Assembly (NCBI GenBank): GCA_029245955.1
Contig: JAQWOH010000047.1
Span: 112,319-176,318 of the forward strand
DNA length: 64,000 nucleotides
Source: Fuerstiella sp.
Lineage (GTDB): Bacteria > Planctomycetota > Planctomycetia > Planctomycetales > Planctomycetaceae
Direction: 5' to 3'
The notes beneath the pieces are model-generated. The model made no database searches. It saw only the letters and a list, made by a program, of their open reading frames with translations, and was not told the origin of the DNA. A program made the position numbers and the translations under genes. Shown in pieces: positions 1-10,219 of this stretch; position 1 is the stretch's first letter; each line of letters opens with the position of its first letter.

Positions 1-849
1 CGGACTGTGGTCACTCAGTCGAGTCGGCGGAAGTGGATTTCCGTTGTCGGGCACCTGTAATGATTCACACGGAAGCTGATTGACCAGACCAAAGGCATTT
101 GCAAAATGCTGAATCAGATTCCCCGAATCCTGATTGCCGACGACTGCGATAAAGTCGCCGACATCCGGATAAATCCCCCGCAGGCCTTCGGGAAATGTTT
201 GGCTTCCCGGTTCATGACTGCAGTATCCCAGCATTTCCAGTGACGCCATGCCGATCAGCGATCTGTCTTGCTGACGGCACGATTCGGCATGAAATGCTCC
301 CCCCAGCATGCCCAGCTCTTCAAGGTCGAAGACGACCAGTTCCAGATCAACTTCCTTTGGAACAGCAACGTTATTTGCGGTGCCCAGAAGCCGAGCGACT
401 TCCAGCAAGACGGCGACTGCTGAGGCGTTGTCGTCTGCTCCCGGAGTGTTTTCACGAGAATCAAGGTGTGCCCCCAGGACAAAGACGTCTGAGTTTTCAA
501 ACGCGGATGAGTTTTGTTGAGCGACAAGATTGATCCCGTCGGTCGATCGCAGCATCTGATCGTTCGCGGAAAAAGGCCGACGTTCCACGGTCCAGCCGGA
601 CTCTGTCAACTGCTGTTCACAATAAATACGGCATCTTTCCAGACGGTCCGATTCTGCGTACCGCGGTTCTGCCGCGATCCATTTCACATGCTGCCAGATT
701 CGTTCAATGTCTGTTTTCACGGGCGTTAGAAAGGCTTTGCGGTATGTCAGACCTTGAGCGGACAGAAAGAACCGGGAGATGGAGTGGACCGGTGTGCACG
801 TCTGGCAAACCCGAATCAATGGGCCGCATGACGCTTTAGGTTCCGACAT
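1..849 (-). CDS. M28 family zinc aminopeptidase, partial (C-terminus beyond left edge)
   Basis: An open frame enters from the left edge and reads on the minus strand without a stop. It carries the M28 metallopeptidase signature: an HLDS motif (first zinc ligand), then the ADDNASAV bridging-Asp segment, then DLEELGMLGG with the catalytic and zinc Glu pair; near the edge it reads RLSDHSP, the usual lead-in to the last ligand region. M28 enzymes are co-catalytic two-zinc aminopeptidases. About 283 residues are visible and the C-terminus is missing. The ATG at 849 has no clear ribosome site. The frame stays open to 921, and a TTG at 888 would add a CCHEC segment that, with the downstream CQTC, looks like a zinc ribbon. 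A later GTG at 720 is also possible. The family is secure, the start is not. Confidence 0.85.
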   Translation of the reverse strand, partial: MSEPKASCGPLIRVCQTCTPVHSISRFFLSAQGLTYRKAFLTPVKTDIERIWQHVKWIAAEPRYAESDRLERCRIYCEQQLTESGWTVERRPFSANDQMLRSTDGINLVAQQNSSAFENSDVFVLGAHLDSRENTPGADDNASAVAVLLEVARLLGTANNVAVPKEVDLELVVFDLEELGMLGGAFHAESCRQQDRSLIGMASLEMLGYCSHEPGSQTFPEGLRGIYPDVGDFIAVVGNQDSGNLIQHFANAFGLVNQLPCESLQVPDNGNPLPPTRLSDHSP

Positions 850-943
850 CGTATTGCCGCATTCGTGGCAGCACAATCCCGGCCGCAACTTCTGCGTGTA
901 CGGATGGACAGCAAGATAGCATCAGATTAGCTGTCTGTCTGAG

Positions 944-2702
944 TCATGGCAGTCGCGACGCCGTGCTTTCCTGCACGCTGCGCCGCTGGTCGTTCAGTTC
1001 CAGTTGTGAGATCTTCCACGCGCCGTCAACAGGCTGAACGGTAATCAGCGCCGAGTGTCCATTGGCCCGTTGATGAGTGTGTCCCCAGTGCGCCACCGAT
1101 CCACGGGCAATCCATTTGCAACGAGGCACAAAACCGCCATGCTCCCGCTGCTCAATCACAAACTCCGAAAGCAACTCGACATCATTCATCTTCACGCGTG
1201 CTTCGCCGTGGTTTTCCAGTTCCATGCTGGTGCGCACCTGAACATCCACGTCTGATATCAATTTTCCACTGATGCTGACAGCCAGGCGGTCGCAGGCCAG
1301 ATTCTTGTCGCGACGATCAAACGCCCGGTGTGTATTGTGCAGTAAATTCGTTCAACAACTGTTCTACCTCATACTGGCTCAGACGATTAGTATCTTCCAG
1401 CGGATTGGCAATCGCGGTCTGACCGAAAGGCAGACACACAAGGCCTAATACGAACATTGCGGCGTTGAACGTTCATGATTTTCGGGCCGACAGCGGCCGT
1501 CGAATTCGGAGGGCAACAATTACTGCCGCGACGGAAATCACAAACGTAACCAGTGACAAAACCGACACGCTGAACAATGACCACTGCTGTGCGGGTGCGA
1601 TGCTGATCATCGCGGGTACGGTGGGTTTCTTCAGAGAATGCTGCCACTTCAGAACCGGTTCGCTGATGCTGACGTTATACGGCAGACCAGCGGTTTCGTC
1701 CGTCGTGATCGTGGGGATATCCTGAATCTGATCACCGAACAGTTCCCATGTCATCTCTACCTGCTGCGGCAGAGTTTTTATGGGTTAGACCATAATCACA
1801 CCGAGCGTGGCGGAGGTCAGATCAGGATTTTCAGGTGGAGCGATAACACCTGTCGTCCGCAGTGATCGACAAATGAAATGAATGCGGTCCGGCAACTGTG
1901 TCACTGATCTTTCGGCAATCCGAATCGGGTTTCGCTCCGGCAGGAACCGGGCCACGTGTTCTTTCAGTGCGGGTTGCTCAGCGACAGTCCGGGTGTTCTG
2001 CCGTCGATCCCGAGATCAATCCACTGTTGCAGATCGTGAGGCCGAACGATGATCTCTTTTCTGATTTTAAAGTTCTCAACATACGGGAATGCCGATAATG
2101 GAGCGTCAAATTGACGTTTCAGGTTGATGTTGCGAAACCGTGAATACCACGGGGCATTTCTTCAGCGCTGAGGTATCAAAAATCAGTCACCGGAAGATTT
2201 TGTGGTAGACATCGAGGCATGCGTTGGCGTTGTGAGTCATTCAGACCGGGAGGCGTAATGGACAGAGATTCCGGCTGCGTGCGGAAGTCATATTTCAGCA
2301 CAGCATGAAGAACGACTTCAGCATCATTTGGCTGGACCATCAACGGTTGTCCGGTGATGGTGTCACAGACAATTTGTCTGCGATTTTTCAGCAGGTCAAT
2401 GTGTTCGGTGAGCCGACGATTGTCAGCTTTCAGTACCAGAACACTTTCAAACAGATGCGCCGGTCGCAGCTTGAAGGCCTCGCGGTTCCCGGTCAGCTTG
2501 TCATACAGATCATCAGATAGAAAGATCAGAGAACGCCGTGAGATCCTGGGGGCCGATTTCCAGGTCCACGCTCACAAACGTCACGTTGACGGATATCTCA
2601 GCGATCCTGGATGCCGTCTTGGTCTTCGTGGCCATGATGGCATCGGCACAGACCGTTCTGCTGCAGCAAAGGGCAAGCCATGTCAGCAGCAGAGTCCGCA
2701 GC
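944..2702 (-). pseudogene. Decayed planctomycete membrane protein gene, several frameshifts and stops
   Basis: Reading the minus strand in shifting frames gives one continuous protein of roughly 580 residues. It has a signal-like N-terminus (LLLTWLALCC), a conserved N-terminal domain (EHIDLLKNRRQI, then LSITPP), a YVENFKIRKEIIVRP segment, a GVIAPPENPDL segment, a TM helix (about 1490-1570) and a C-terminal domain with NTHRAFDRRD and GSVAHWGHTHQRANG. It is broken by a frameshift near 2520, another near 2200-2230, a TGA at 2176-2178, TAA at 1785-1787, TGA at 1473-1475 and a frameshift near 1340. From memory this matches a planctomycete-specific family of unknown function; the name is not certain. 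Only the last 105 codons (944-1261) form a sizeable intact frame. The original start codon is not visible. Neighbouring genes are intact, so sequencing error is an unlikely cause. Confidence 0.8.
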
Positions 2703-2872
2703 GTGGAATTAAGATGGCAAAGACAGACGATTCACGACGGCTCGAAATAAACCACCGACAGCGGGATCACAAGTCAATCGTGGAAGAAGTCAGCAGGTAG
2801 AGCTTATTGAGGCATCAGTCCTGGTGGCAGGGGGACACCCGTTACCTGATTCCTTCGCATATCCGCCGCACA

Positions 2873-2952
2873 GCAGGCTGGCGGCCTGCGCCTTGTTCTT
2901 GACTACAGCTGTCCGTCGTACACGGTCGACGCCATGAGGCCGCCTGTACGAC
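2873..2952 (-). terminator. Two hairpins downstream of the tolC-like gene
   Basis: A 6-bp hairpin (GCAGGC/GCCTGC, loop of 5) lies at 2873-2889, and an 8-bp inverted repeat (GTCGTACA/TGTACGAC, loop of 22) at 2915-2952. Both lie just past the stop of the minus-strand outer membrane gene. There is no T-run, so termination is a guess from position. Nothing else is seen between 2703 and 2966. Confidence 0.3.
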
Positions 2953-2966
2953 GACAAACAGACAGG

Positions 2967-4817
2967 TTACCGGGGAGCCGAGATCTGCCAGCCCAAAGCC
3001 CACTGCAGCTGAAACTGTGCTTCATTGTACGCTATGACTGCATCAAGGTAGGCTCGGCGTGATGCTTCCAGTGCTTTCACAGACTGCAGCACCTCGATCG
3101 GCAGACCGGCGCCTCCGCGAATGCGACTCAGATTTCGGTCATAGGAGTTCTGTGCGGACAGAATCGAAGTCTGTGTGACGGCCATTCGTTCACGGCGATG
3201 CGTCACCTGCGTGCTGGCTTCAGAGATTTCTCTTGCAACGTCGTCCATCAGTCCCATTTTGCGATACATTGCCTGCTGAACCCGGGCCTCTGATCGTCGA
3301 CGAGCCGATCGTTCGCCGAAACCAAAGTTGCGAATTTCCCATGTGACCATGGCGTCGAAATCGTAGCGGTTGTCCACGTTGCCGATCACGTTTCCGACGC
3401 CACCGCCGAACTCGCCTGTGCTGAAGCCAAGCAGTACACTGGGCACAAACGGAGCATACTTCTGCCGTTGGTGTCGATCGCAGGCCGCGGCTACCAGTGC
3501 CTGCACTTCCTTGAGCTCCGGCCGATTGGACAGACCGGAAGCAATCAGGGACCCTTCTTCCAGATCTGCCGAAACGAGTTCGATCGGCACAACTGTGGCG
3601 TCCATTGGAATGATTCGTTGACGGGTTTCGATGCTCAGGACATATGCCAGTCGTGCAGCAGCGACATCCACCTGCTCGTGAGCCGCAGCAATTCGACCTT
3701 CAATCAGATTCAATTCTGTCTGCATACGATCGGCATCCGCCTGCAATCCCTCGCCAGCGCCGGCGAAGTCGTTGGTGATTTTCGAAACAGCGGCGGTCCG
3801 ATCTTTGACTTCCTGCAGGATCTGGAGTTGTTGATGTGCATCAAGCAGCTGCAGGTACGCCACGGCAACGTCCCGCAACTGTCGATTTACGACAGCTTTT
3901 TCTGCGTGGCATGTTGCCCAGGCCGTTTTTTGAGCAATGTCCGGCTGAAAGATCGCATCGGCCAGATGAAACTGTGCGCGAATACCAGGCTGAGGCGTTG
4001 TGCCTGCTCCGACAGTGCCCGCTCCTAACCCATATTGCAGGGAACTTCGATTGATGTCGACAATGGCTCCATTGCTTGCCTGCAGATTGCCGTCGTGTCG
4101 ATGAAAACTGAGGCCTGTCTGGATGCTCGGCAACCACAGCACTTCCGCCTGATCAAGATTGGCATAAGCTTCCTGGACTTTCCATTGAGCAAGCCCCACA
4201 GCCGGATGGTCGCCACCGATCATGGACAATGCGCTGGGCAGGTTAAGCAGCAGCGTGTCTGGTGGCGTCACGTCGGTTGAGGCAACATTGTCTGGCATCG
4301 ATGCCGGAACGAATGGGTTTTCCGGCAACGGTGTTTCAGAAAATTCTGTTCGTTCAGACGCGACACGAACGTCCTTAAAATCAGTGTTCGGGCATTGCTC
4401 AACCAATCGGATTTCGTACGTACGGCCATCAAGCGTAATGGTTCCGTCGCTGTGTGGCCGGTTGTCAGGCACCTCATGCGCTACAGGAGTAATGAGCAGT
4501 TTCCGGTAAGTCGCCGACGAAAGAGAACGAGGTCGTTTCTGGTCGGGACTTGCAACACCAGCCGGTGCTGACCGACCAGGTGTTTGTGTGACTGGTGGAT
4601 CCGCAGCTTCTTTGGCCGCCGTCCACTCTCGATTGGGGGAGACACGAAAAGATGCCGGCTGAAATGGGGATTCCGCCAGTGCATCCGGGTCCGGGGCCAC
4701 TGACGGCGGCGCAGGGCGATAGGGATCTCTGTCAGCGAAGCTGTTTCGTATGCTGTTGCAGCCGCTGAGGCAGACTAATCCGCCAAGAAACCACGCATTT
4801 ATAATGGCTGAGCGCAT
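2967..4817 (-). CDS. TolC-family outer membrane efflux lipoprotein
   Basis: A 616-residue protein of the outer membrane factor (TolC/OEP) family, which forms the outer channel of tripartite efflux pumps. The start at 4817 is chosen because AGGAGGT sits just upstream and the N-terminus MRSAIINAWFLGGL runs into the lipobox LSGC, giving a lipid-anchored protein; an upstream ATG at 4949 would bury this signal. After a proline-rich, poorly conserved region of about 200 residues, two long helical OEP repeats follow, with LPSALSMIGGDHPAVGLA opening the first and a typical coiled region to the end. It is divergent from the adaptor (5092) and pump (6564), which supplies the other two parts of the system. 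The 274-bp gap between 4817 and 5092 probably holds both promoters. Confidence 0.9.
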   Translation of the reverse strand: MRSAIINAWFLGGLVCLSGCNSIRNSFADRDPYRPAPPSVAPDPDALAESPFQPASFRVSPNREWTAAKEAADPPVTQTPGRSAPAGVASPDQKRPRSLSSATYRKLLITPVAHEVPDNRPHSDGTITLDGRTYEIRLVEQCPNTDFKDVRVASERTEFSETPLPENPFVPASMPDNVASTDVTPPDTLLLNLPSALSMIGGDHPAVGLAQWKVQEAYANLDQAEVLWLPSIQTGLSFHRHDGNLQASNGAIVDINRSSLQYGLGAGTVGAGTTPQPGIRAQFHLADAIFQPDIAQKTAWATCHAEKAVVNRQLRDVAVAYLQLLDAHQQLQILQEVKDRTAAVSKITNDFAGAGEGLQADADRMQTELNLIEGRIAAAHEQVDVAAARLAYVLSIETRQRIIPMDATVVPIELVSADLEEGSLIASGLSNRPELKEVQALVAAACDRHQRQKYAPFVPSVLLGFSTGEFGGGVGNVIGNVDNRYDFDAMVTWEIRNFGFGERSARRRSEARVQQAMYRKMGLMDDVAREISEASTQVTHRRERMAVTQTSILSAQNSYDRNLSRIRGGAGLPIEVLQSVKALEASRRAYLDAVIAYNEAQFQLQWALGWQISAPR

Positions 4818-5091
4818 AGAACCTCCTTGTTCCAATCTGTGCCAGTGTCCGAATTCATCGGCAGTTCTGCACGCGGCAGGCATGCGTTTGCAGCATCCGT
4901 TTCTATTAACGACAACCGTCCCGGCGGTGGTATGAATTGTTCCTGCCAACCGAGTTCCAACGTCATTGCCGACAATGCCGGCAATGACTTTTGCAATCTG
5001 TCCCTTCGGCGATCAGCAGTACTGTCTTCCGACTTAACCTCATGATAGCCTCCAGAATCCCTGAGTTCTCTAATCCGCAAAGGCCGTCAGA

Positions 5092-6417
5092 ATGAGATTC
5101 CTCCGCTATTTTCCCGGGTCCTTCTTGCTGGGAGGTCTGCTGCTGACAGCAGCCGGCTGTTCGCAGATTGGTGCCACCGACGGCAACGGGACTGCCAAAT
5201 TCAAACCACAGAAGGCTGTGGCGGTTAAAACAGTGGCTGTGGCTCAGGAAGATGTTCGTCGCACAACTGTACAGCCGGCGACAGTTCATCCGTTCTACGC
5301 GGCTTCGATTCAGGCGAAGGTGCACGGCTACGTCAAAGACGTGCAGGTAGATATCGGAGACGTTGTCCAAGCCGGAGATGTGCTGGCGATCGTGGATGTC
5401 CCCGAGATGGTCAAACAGCGGCTGACGGCGCTCGCACAGATTGATCGGCAGCGTGCAGAAGAAGAGCGAGCCAGAGCGGGCATCGACCTGGCAAAAGCCA
5501 ATGTTCAGGCAGCCGAAGCGATGACGGCCGAAGCCAAATCAAAACTGCAGCAGGTGGAAGCTTCACTGGTCGCTGCGGACGCTGAATTTCGCAGGACCGA
5601 TGATCTGGTCAAACGAGGGTCCATGCAGCCTCGCGTTCTGGACGAGGTTCGCAAAAAGCGAGATTCAGAAGCGGCCGCACGGGCGGCGGTGACATCAGCT
5701 ATCGAATCCGCCGTGGCCAATGTCACGGTCGCCCAGTCCAGACTTGCAGCAGCTGCAGCCGACCTGAAATTTGCTTCCGCCGAGACTGCAATTCAGGGGC
5801 GACAGCTTGAGGAAATTGACGAGCTCATTAACTACGCGACGCTGACCTCGCCGTTTGCCGGCATCGTCACCAGACGAAACGTATCTCCGGGCGATCTGGT
5901 CAGCGAGCGAAGCGGCGGCGAACCTCTGTTTGTCGTCAGTCAGATTGACAAGGTCCGAATTCAGATTTTAGTCCCTGAAAACGATGCGGCCCATGTGGAC
6001 CGCGGCGACTCTGTCAGTGTTTCGTTTCCGTCCTTCCCGGCGGAAGAAGCAATGACGGTCCAGGTAACTCGATCGACAGGCAGTCTTGATCCTCACACTC
6101 GCACAATGCTGGTGGAAGCAGAAGTACCGAACACCGATGGCAAGCTGCTGCCGGGAATGTTCGGACAGGCAGCCATTTTGCTTTCGACAACGTTGGCGTC
6201 CAGCATGCTTCCTGCCCGAGCGGTTCGATTCGAGGATTCGGGTGACGCGTACGTCTACGTTGTCTCTGGTGAACAGGTTTCCGTTGTGCCCGTCACAACG
6301 GGACTCGACGACGGAAGTTCGATTGAAATTGTCTCGGGGCTTGAGCCCGGTCAGACGGTCATTGATGCTCACCTGCAGAGATTCAAAGACGGTCAGACGG
6401 TCAGAGTACTGAACTGA
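5092..6417 (+). CDS. RND efflux periplasmic adaptor lipoprotein (HlyD/AcrA family)
   Basis: A 441-residue membrane fusion protein. MRFLRYFPGSFLLGG followed by TAAGC is a lipoprotein signal. Next come the first lipoyl half (IQAKVHGYVKDVQVDIGDVVQAGDVLAIVDVP region), a long alpha-hairpin (about residues 105-245, Ala/Glu/Lys rich), the second lipoyl half (LTSPFAGIVTRRNVSPGD), a beta-barrel and a membrane-proximal domain ending in GLEPGQTVI. It bridges the inner membrane pump encoded 146 bp downstream and the TolC-like lipoprotein encoded divergently. The substrate cannot be told from the sequence. Confidence 0.92.
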   Translation: MRFLRYFPGSFLLGGLLLTAAGCSQIGATDGNGTAKFKPQKAVAVKTVAVAQEDVRRTTVQPATVHPFYAASIQAKVHGYVKDVQVDIGDVVQAGDVLAIVDVPEMVKQRLTALAQIDRQRAEEERARAGIDLAKANVQAAEAMTAEAKSKLQQVEASLVAADAEFRRTDDLVKRGSMQPRVLDEVRKKRDSEAAARAAVTSAIESAVANVTVAQSRLAAAAADLKFASAETAIQGRQLEEIDELINYATLTSPFAGIVTRRNVSPGDLVSERSGGEPLFVVSQIDKVRIQILVPENDAAHVDRGDSVSVSFPSFPAEEAMTVQVTRSTGSLDPHTRTMLVEAEVPNTDGKLLPGMFGQAAILLSTTLASSMLPARAVRFEDSGDAYVYVVSGEQVSVVPVTTGLDDGSSIEIVSGLEPGQTVIDAHLQRFKDGQTVRVLN

Positions 6418-6563
6418 CAACATTGCTCTGCGATCAGATGTGGGCATTCTTTCATATCAACTTGTTCCCGGGCTTCGGCCAGGGGGCACGTGTCCGGGAA
6501 GTTCTGCTTGGCATGGTGCGGGACAAGAAATACGGTATTTCCAGTTCATCGAATTGAAGACAC

Positions 6564-9500
6564 ATGGGACTCATCAACTTCTCACTTAAGAATCGGTTCG
6601 CAGTTCTGGCCGGAGCAACGGCATTGTGCCTGCTGGGTGCGTCCGTCATACCGGGAGTTACGGTCGATATTCTGCCGGACTTCAAGCAGCCTGTCGTCGT
6701 CAGTTTCTTCTCGTATCCGGGCCTGCCCACGATGGATATGGAAAAATCCGTCAGTTCGCGAGTCGAACGAGCGCTGACACTCGCGGGCAAGATCGAACAC
6801 CAGGAATCCCGCACTGTTCCCGGTGCTGCTGTTCTGAAGATTTTTTTCCAGCCGGGAGCCGACGCCAGTTCGGCCATGAACGACATCGTCAATCTGGAAG
6901 CGAGTGATATGTTTCACCTGCCGCCGGGTATCGAATGGCCATTTACCCTGCGCAGTGAACCATCAAATCTTCCGGTTGTCCTGGCCGCGATTTCAGGAGA
7001 AGGACTTAGTGAGTCTGAACTCTACGGCATTGGCTACTATGCGGTACGCAACAAAATGGGAGGATTAAAGGGCGTCCAGATTCCCCATCCCTTTGGCGGC
7101 AAGTTCCGTCAGATGATGGTCTATGTTGATCCGGTCAAACTGCAGGCTCACAGTGTCAGCGCCAAGGACGTAGTTGATGCTGTGACGAAGTCAAACCTGG
7201 TGCTTGCGGCCGGAACGGCTCGAATGGGCGGCATTGACTATCAGGTCCACCCGAAAAATACTCTGCCCACGCCCGCGGACATTGAAGCCATTCCCGTTGT
7301 TATTCGTGGTGGAGCTCCTGTTTTCGTGCGTGATGTCGGGCGAGTCGTTGACGATGCTGCTCTGCAATACAACGTTGTTCGAGTTAACGGAAAACGCAGC
7401 GTATACTGTCCTTTGCTGAGAGAACCGGGCGAAAACACGATCGCCTGCGTTGATCGAATTTACGAAGGTATTGCCGCAGAAATCCCGAAGATGAAGGAAC
7501 GGGGCGATATCCCCGAAGCTACAGAAGTCACGCTGGTATCCGATCAGTCCAGCTACATTCGTCTGGCCATGACGAACCTGTATACCCAGGTTGGTCTCGG
7601 ATCGATTCTGGTCGCAGTCGTGGTGCTGGTCTTCCTGCGACGGTTCCTGCCAACGCTGATTATCGTTGCCACAATTGTGCTGGCAATCCTGATCGGAGGT
7701 CTTGGATTCGCATTCACGGGGCAGACTATTAATGTCATGACACTGGGAGGAATCGCACTGGCGATTGGCACTGTTGTTGATGCCGGAATCGTTGTTGTCG
7801 AAAATGTGATTCGGCATCAGAGAATGGGCAGGATCCCGCTGGATGCCGCTTTAGAAGGAACTCGCGAAGTGTCCGGAGCCATCCTTGCCGGTACCGTCAC
7901 TACACTGGCCGTTTTTCTGCCAGCGGTATTTCTGACCGGCATGATCAAGTATCTGTTCGCACCACTGTCCCTGGCCGCGACATTTACGATCGGTGCGTCA
8001 TACGTGCTGGCATTGACGGTCATTCCGGCCTTCTGTGCAACATTTGTGCGCGAGAAAGTCCAGCACGGCGGCGCCACACAGGACGACGCCGCAGCAAGTG
8101 CAAAGCCCAAAGGTGTTTATGGCAGTCTGCTGAGCACCGCATTAAGAGTGCCAGTGTTGACAGTGCTGATCATCGTGGTCGGTGTGGGAGCGACCTTCGG
8201 GTTGTGGCCGATGATCGGATCGGAACTGTTTCCTGAGGTCGATGCCGGTACGTTCGAACTGCGTGTTAAGACAACGCCGGGGACCGACCTGCTGGAAACT
8301 GAAAAGCTGGTTGCCGGGCTTGAGCACACGATTAAGGAAGTGATCCCGGAACATGAAATAGAATCACTAATCGCCAATATCGGTCTGCCTGTCGGCAAAG
8401 GGGCGGGGTTCTCGACTGTACTCAGTTCAAACTCCGGTCCTGATACGGCGTACCTGATCGTCAACCTGAAACAGGCCGGCCGCCAGACGGCCACTCAAAC
8501 TTACATCTCAGAACTACGCCGGAAACTGGCAGACGACTATCCTCTGGAACAGTTTCTGTTTGTGTCAGGCGGAATCGTCAACATGGCCTTAAACAAGGGT
8601 GTCCCGACACCAATCAGCGTGCAGATTTCTGCCGGCACTATTCCCAAATGTCGCGAAAATGCAGAACGTGTACTGGAAGTTATTCGGCAGATTCCCGGCA
8701 CCGAGGATGTGCAGATTGCTCAGTCACTGGACTATCCACAGTTCGACGTGCAGGTCGATCGCACTCGAGCGAAATACCTGGGGCTGGATCAGGAAGAAGT
8801 CGCACAGACAGTGCTGACAGCTCTGGGCTCCAGCGTTGGTTATTCACCGACGATCTGGATTGACCCGGAAAAGGGCGTCGACTTTTTCATGGGCGTTCAA
8901 TATGAAGACAACGATTTTGAGTCACTGGATGACATTCGCAATATTCCGCTGTCGCTGAGTACGCCGGACGGCCCGGTCACAATTCCTCTGTCCAACATTG
9001 CCACGATCAGGCGGGTCAATATTCCGGGCGAGATCGCTCACTACAACATTGGCCGAGTTAACGATGTGCACGTCAATGTGTCCGGCCGAGACGTCGGATC
9101 GGTTGCAGCGGATGTTCAGGTCGCCCTGGCCGGCATGGAATTCGAAAACGGAGTTGCAGCGAAAATTCGAGGCCCGGTTGAAACAATGCACGAAGGGATG
9201 AAACTACTGAGCGTCAGCCTGGTCGTCGCTGGCATTCTGGTCTATCTGGTACTGATGGCTCAGTTCCGCTCCTTCGTCGATCCATTGATTATCATGCTGG
9301 CCGTCCCGTTGGGGCTGGGCGGCGTACTTGTGGCTTTGTATCTGACGGATACGACAATCAATATCCAGTCGCTGATGGGCACGTTGATGATGATTGGTGT
9401 GGTCGTAAATAATTCGATTCTGCTGGTGGAATTCGCGAATCGTCGTCGCCAGGAAGGGCTGTCGGCTCACGATGCAGCTCTGTCCGCAGCTCAGGTCCGT

Positions 9501-9707
9501 TTGCGTCCGATTCTGATGACGTCGCTGACACTAGTCGCGTCGATGCTGCCGTTGTCCTACCAATTTGCTCCGGGTAACGAGGCAATGATTCCTTTAGCCC
9601 GAGCGTTACTGGGTGGCATGGTCGCGTCGACGCTACTGACGCTCGTATTAGTGCCATGCGTCTATTCGTTGGTACATCGCAGGTCCGAGCTTGCAGTCAG
9701 CAACTGA
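6564..9707 (+). CDS. RND efflux transporter permease (HAE-type)
   Basis: A 1047-residue inner membrane pump of the resistance-nodulation-division superfamily with the expected two-fold repeat: TM1, a large periplasmic loop, six TMs (about residues 335-490), a second TM1-like helix near 530, a second periplasmic loop and six final TMs. It has family segments such as PDFKQPVVVSFFSYPGLP and VVDAGIVVVENV in TM4. The TM4 acidic pair of AcrB (D407/D408) is reduced to one Asp here (VVDAG), and the TM10 Lys (K940) is Asn (VVVNNSILLVEF), as in some non-AcrB subfamilies. It probably forms an operon with the adaptor gene upstream. Drug, metal or lipid substrate is unknown. Confidence 0.93.
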   Translation: MGLINFSLKNRFAVLAGATALCLLGASVIPGVTVDILPDFKQPVVVSFFSYPGLPTMDMEKSVSSRVERALTLAGKIEHQESRTVPGAAVLKIFFQPGADASSAMNDIVNLEASDMFHLPPGIEWPFTLRSEPSNLPVVLAAISGEGLSESELYGIGYYAVRNKMGGLKGVQIPHPFGGKFRQMMVYVDPVKLQAHSVSAKDVVDAVTKSNLVLAAGTARMGGIDYQVHPKNTLPTPADIEAIPVVIRGGAPVFVRDVGRVVDDAALQYNVVRVNGKRSVYCPLLREPGENTIACVDRIYEGIAAEIPKMKERGDIPEATEVTLVSDQSSYIRLAMTNLYTQVGLGSILVAVVVLVFLRRFLPTLIIVATIVLAILIGGLGFAFTGQTINVMTLGGIALAIGTVVDAGIVVVENVIRHQRMGRIPLDAALEGTREVSGAILAGTVTTLAVFLPAVFLTGMIKYLFAPLSLAATFTIGASYVLALTVIPAFCATFVREKVQHGGATQDDAAASAKPKGVYGSLLSTALRVPVLTVLIIVVGVGATFGLWPMIGSELFPEVDAGTFELRVKTTPGTDLLETEKLVAGLEHTIKEVIPEHEIESLIANIGLPVGKGAGFSTVLSSNSGPDTAYLIVNLKQAGRQTATQTYISELRRKLADDYPLEQFLFVSGGIVNMALNKGVPTPISVQISAGTIPKCRENAERVLEVIRQIPGTEDVQIAQSLDYPQFDVQVDRTRAKYLGLDQEEVAQTVLTALGSSVGYSPTIWIDPEKGVDFFMGVQYEDNDFESLDDIRNIPLSLSTPDGPVTIPLSNIATIRRVNIPGEIAHYNIGRVNDVHVNVSGRDVGSVAADVQVALAGMEFENGVAAKIRGPVETMHEGMKLLSVSLVVAGILVYLVLMAQFRSFVDPLIIMLAVPLGLGGVLVALYLTDTTINIQSLMGTLMMIGVVVNNSILLVEFANRRRQEGLSAHDAALSAAQVRLRPILMTSLTLVASMLPLSYQFAPGNEAMIPLARALLGGMVASTLLTLVLVPCVYSLVHRRSELAVSN

Positions 9708-10171
9708 CTGGCCGCGAGATGGACTCACGGTTCCGTCGCTTCCATGAATTGTCTGCCCAGGCTCGGGGATTTAACCACGCCACCGTACGTCGTGGTGTTC
9801 GTCAGTGTTCTGCAGCGATCGGCGATCTGACCGGAAACCTAATTCCGTCACAGACGGCATGCCACCAGACAGGGAATGGCAGTTCGGTGTGAACAACTCT
9901 GAGGTGGATTTCGCAACAAAAATTCTTTGCAGAGCGAACGTTAGGACGACGGCAGTCGCCGAGTCCCGGATGGCTGGGCCCAATGGTTCGCCGCCCGAAT
10001 TACTCAAAGTTGGTATCGTGCCCCAATGAATTGACTGGATGCCCAGCGCCCACAGCCAGAATTCCCGGTCACCGCGCTGAACGTCTTCATGGCCACAGGA
10101 AACATAAGATTTTCCTCGTGGACATTCTCCCAGTCCCCGGCGTCATCTCTGCTCAGATTGCAACTGTAAAC
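9708..10171. other. Intergenic region, no gene seen
   Basis: About 460 bp between the pump gene and the promoter of the cytochrome cluster. Short open frames on both strands have no recognisable domain, signal peptide or ribosome site. Confidence 0.5.
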
Positions 10172-10200
10172 TTGACAACGGGTCGCCCGGGGGTCATATT
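10172..10200 (+). promoter_or_regulatory. Sigma-70-like promoter of the cytochrome/NrfD cluster
   Basis: A perfect -35 hexamer TTGACA (10172-10177) is followed after exactly 17 bp by CATATT (10195-10200). This is the best promoter-like sequence seen in the window, about 140 bp before the first gene of the cluster. Transcription would start near 10207. Confidence 0.6.
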
Positions 10201-10219
10201 ATGGAGTTATAGATCTAGA

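Noticed and set aside
2354..2800. A 148-codon plus-strand open frame
   Set aside because: It is antisense to the recognisable N-terminal part of the broken membrane protein gene.
7191..7817. A 208-codon minus-strand open frame
   Set aside because: It is antisense to the RND pump gene and rich in Asn, Asp, His and Arg, as shadow frames are.
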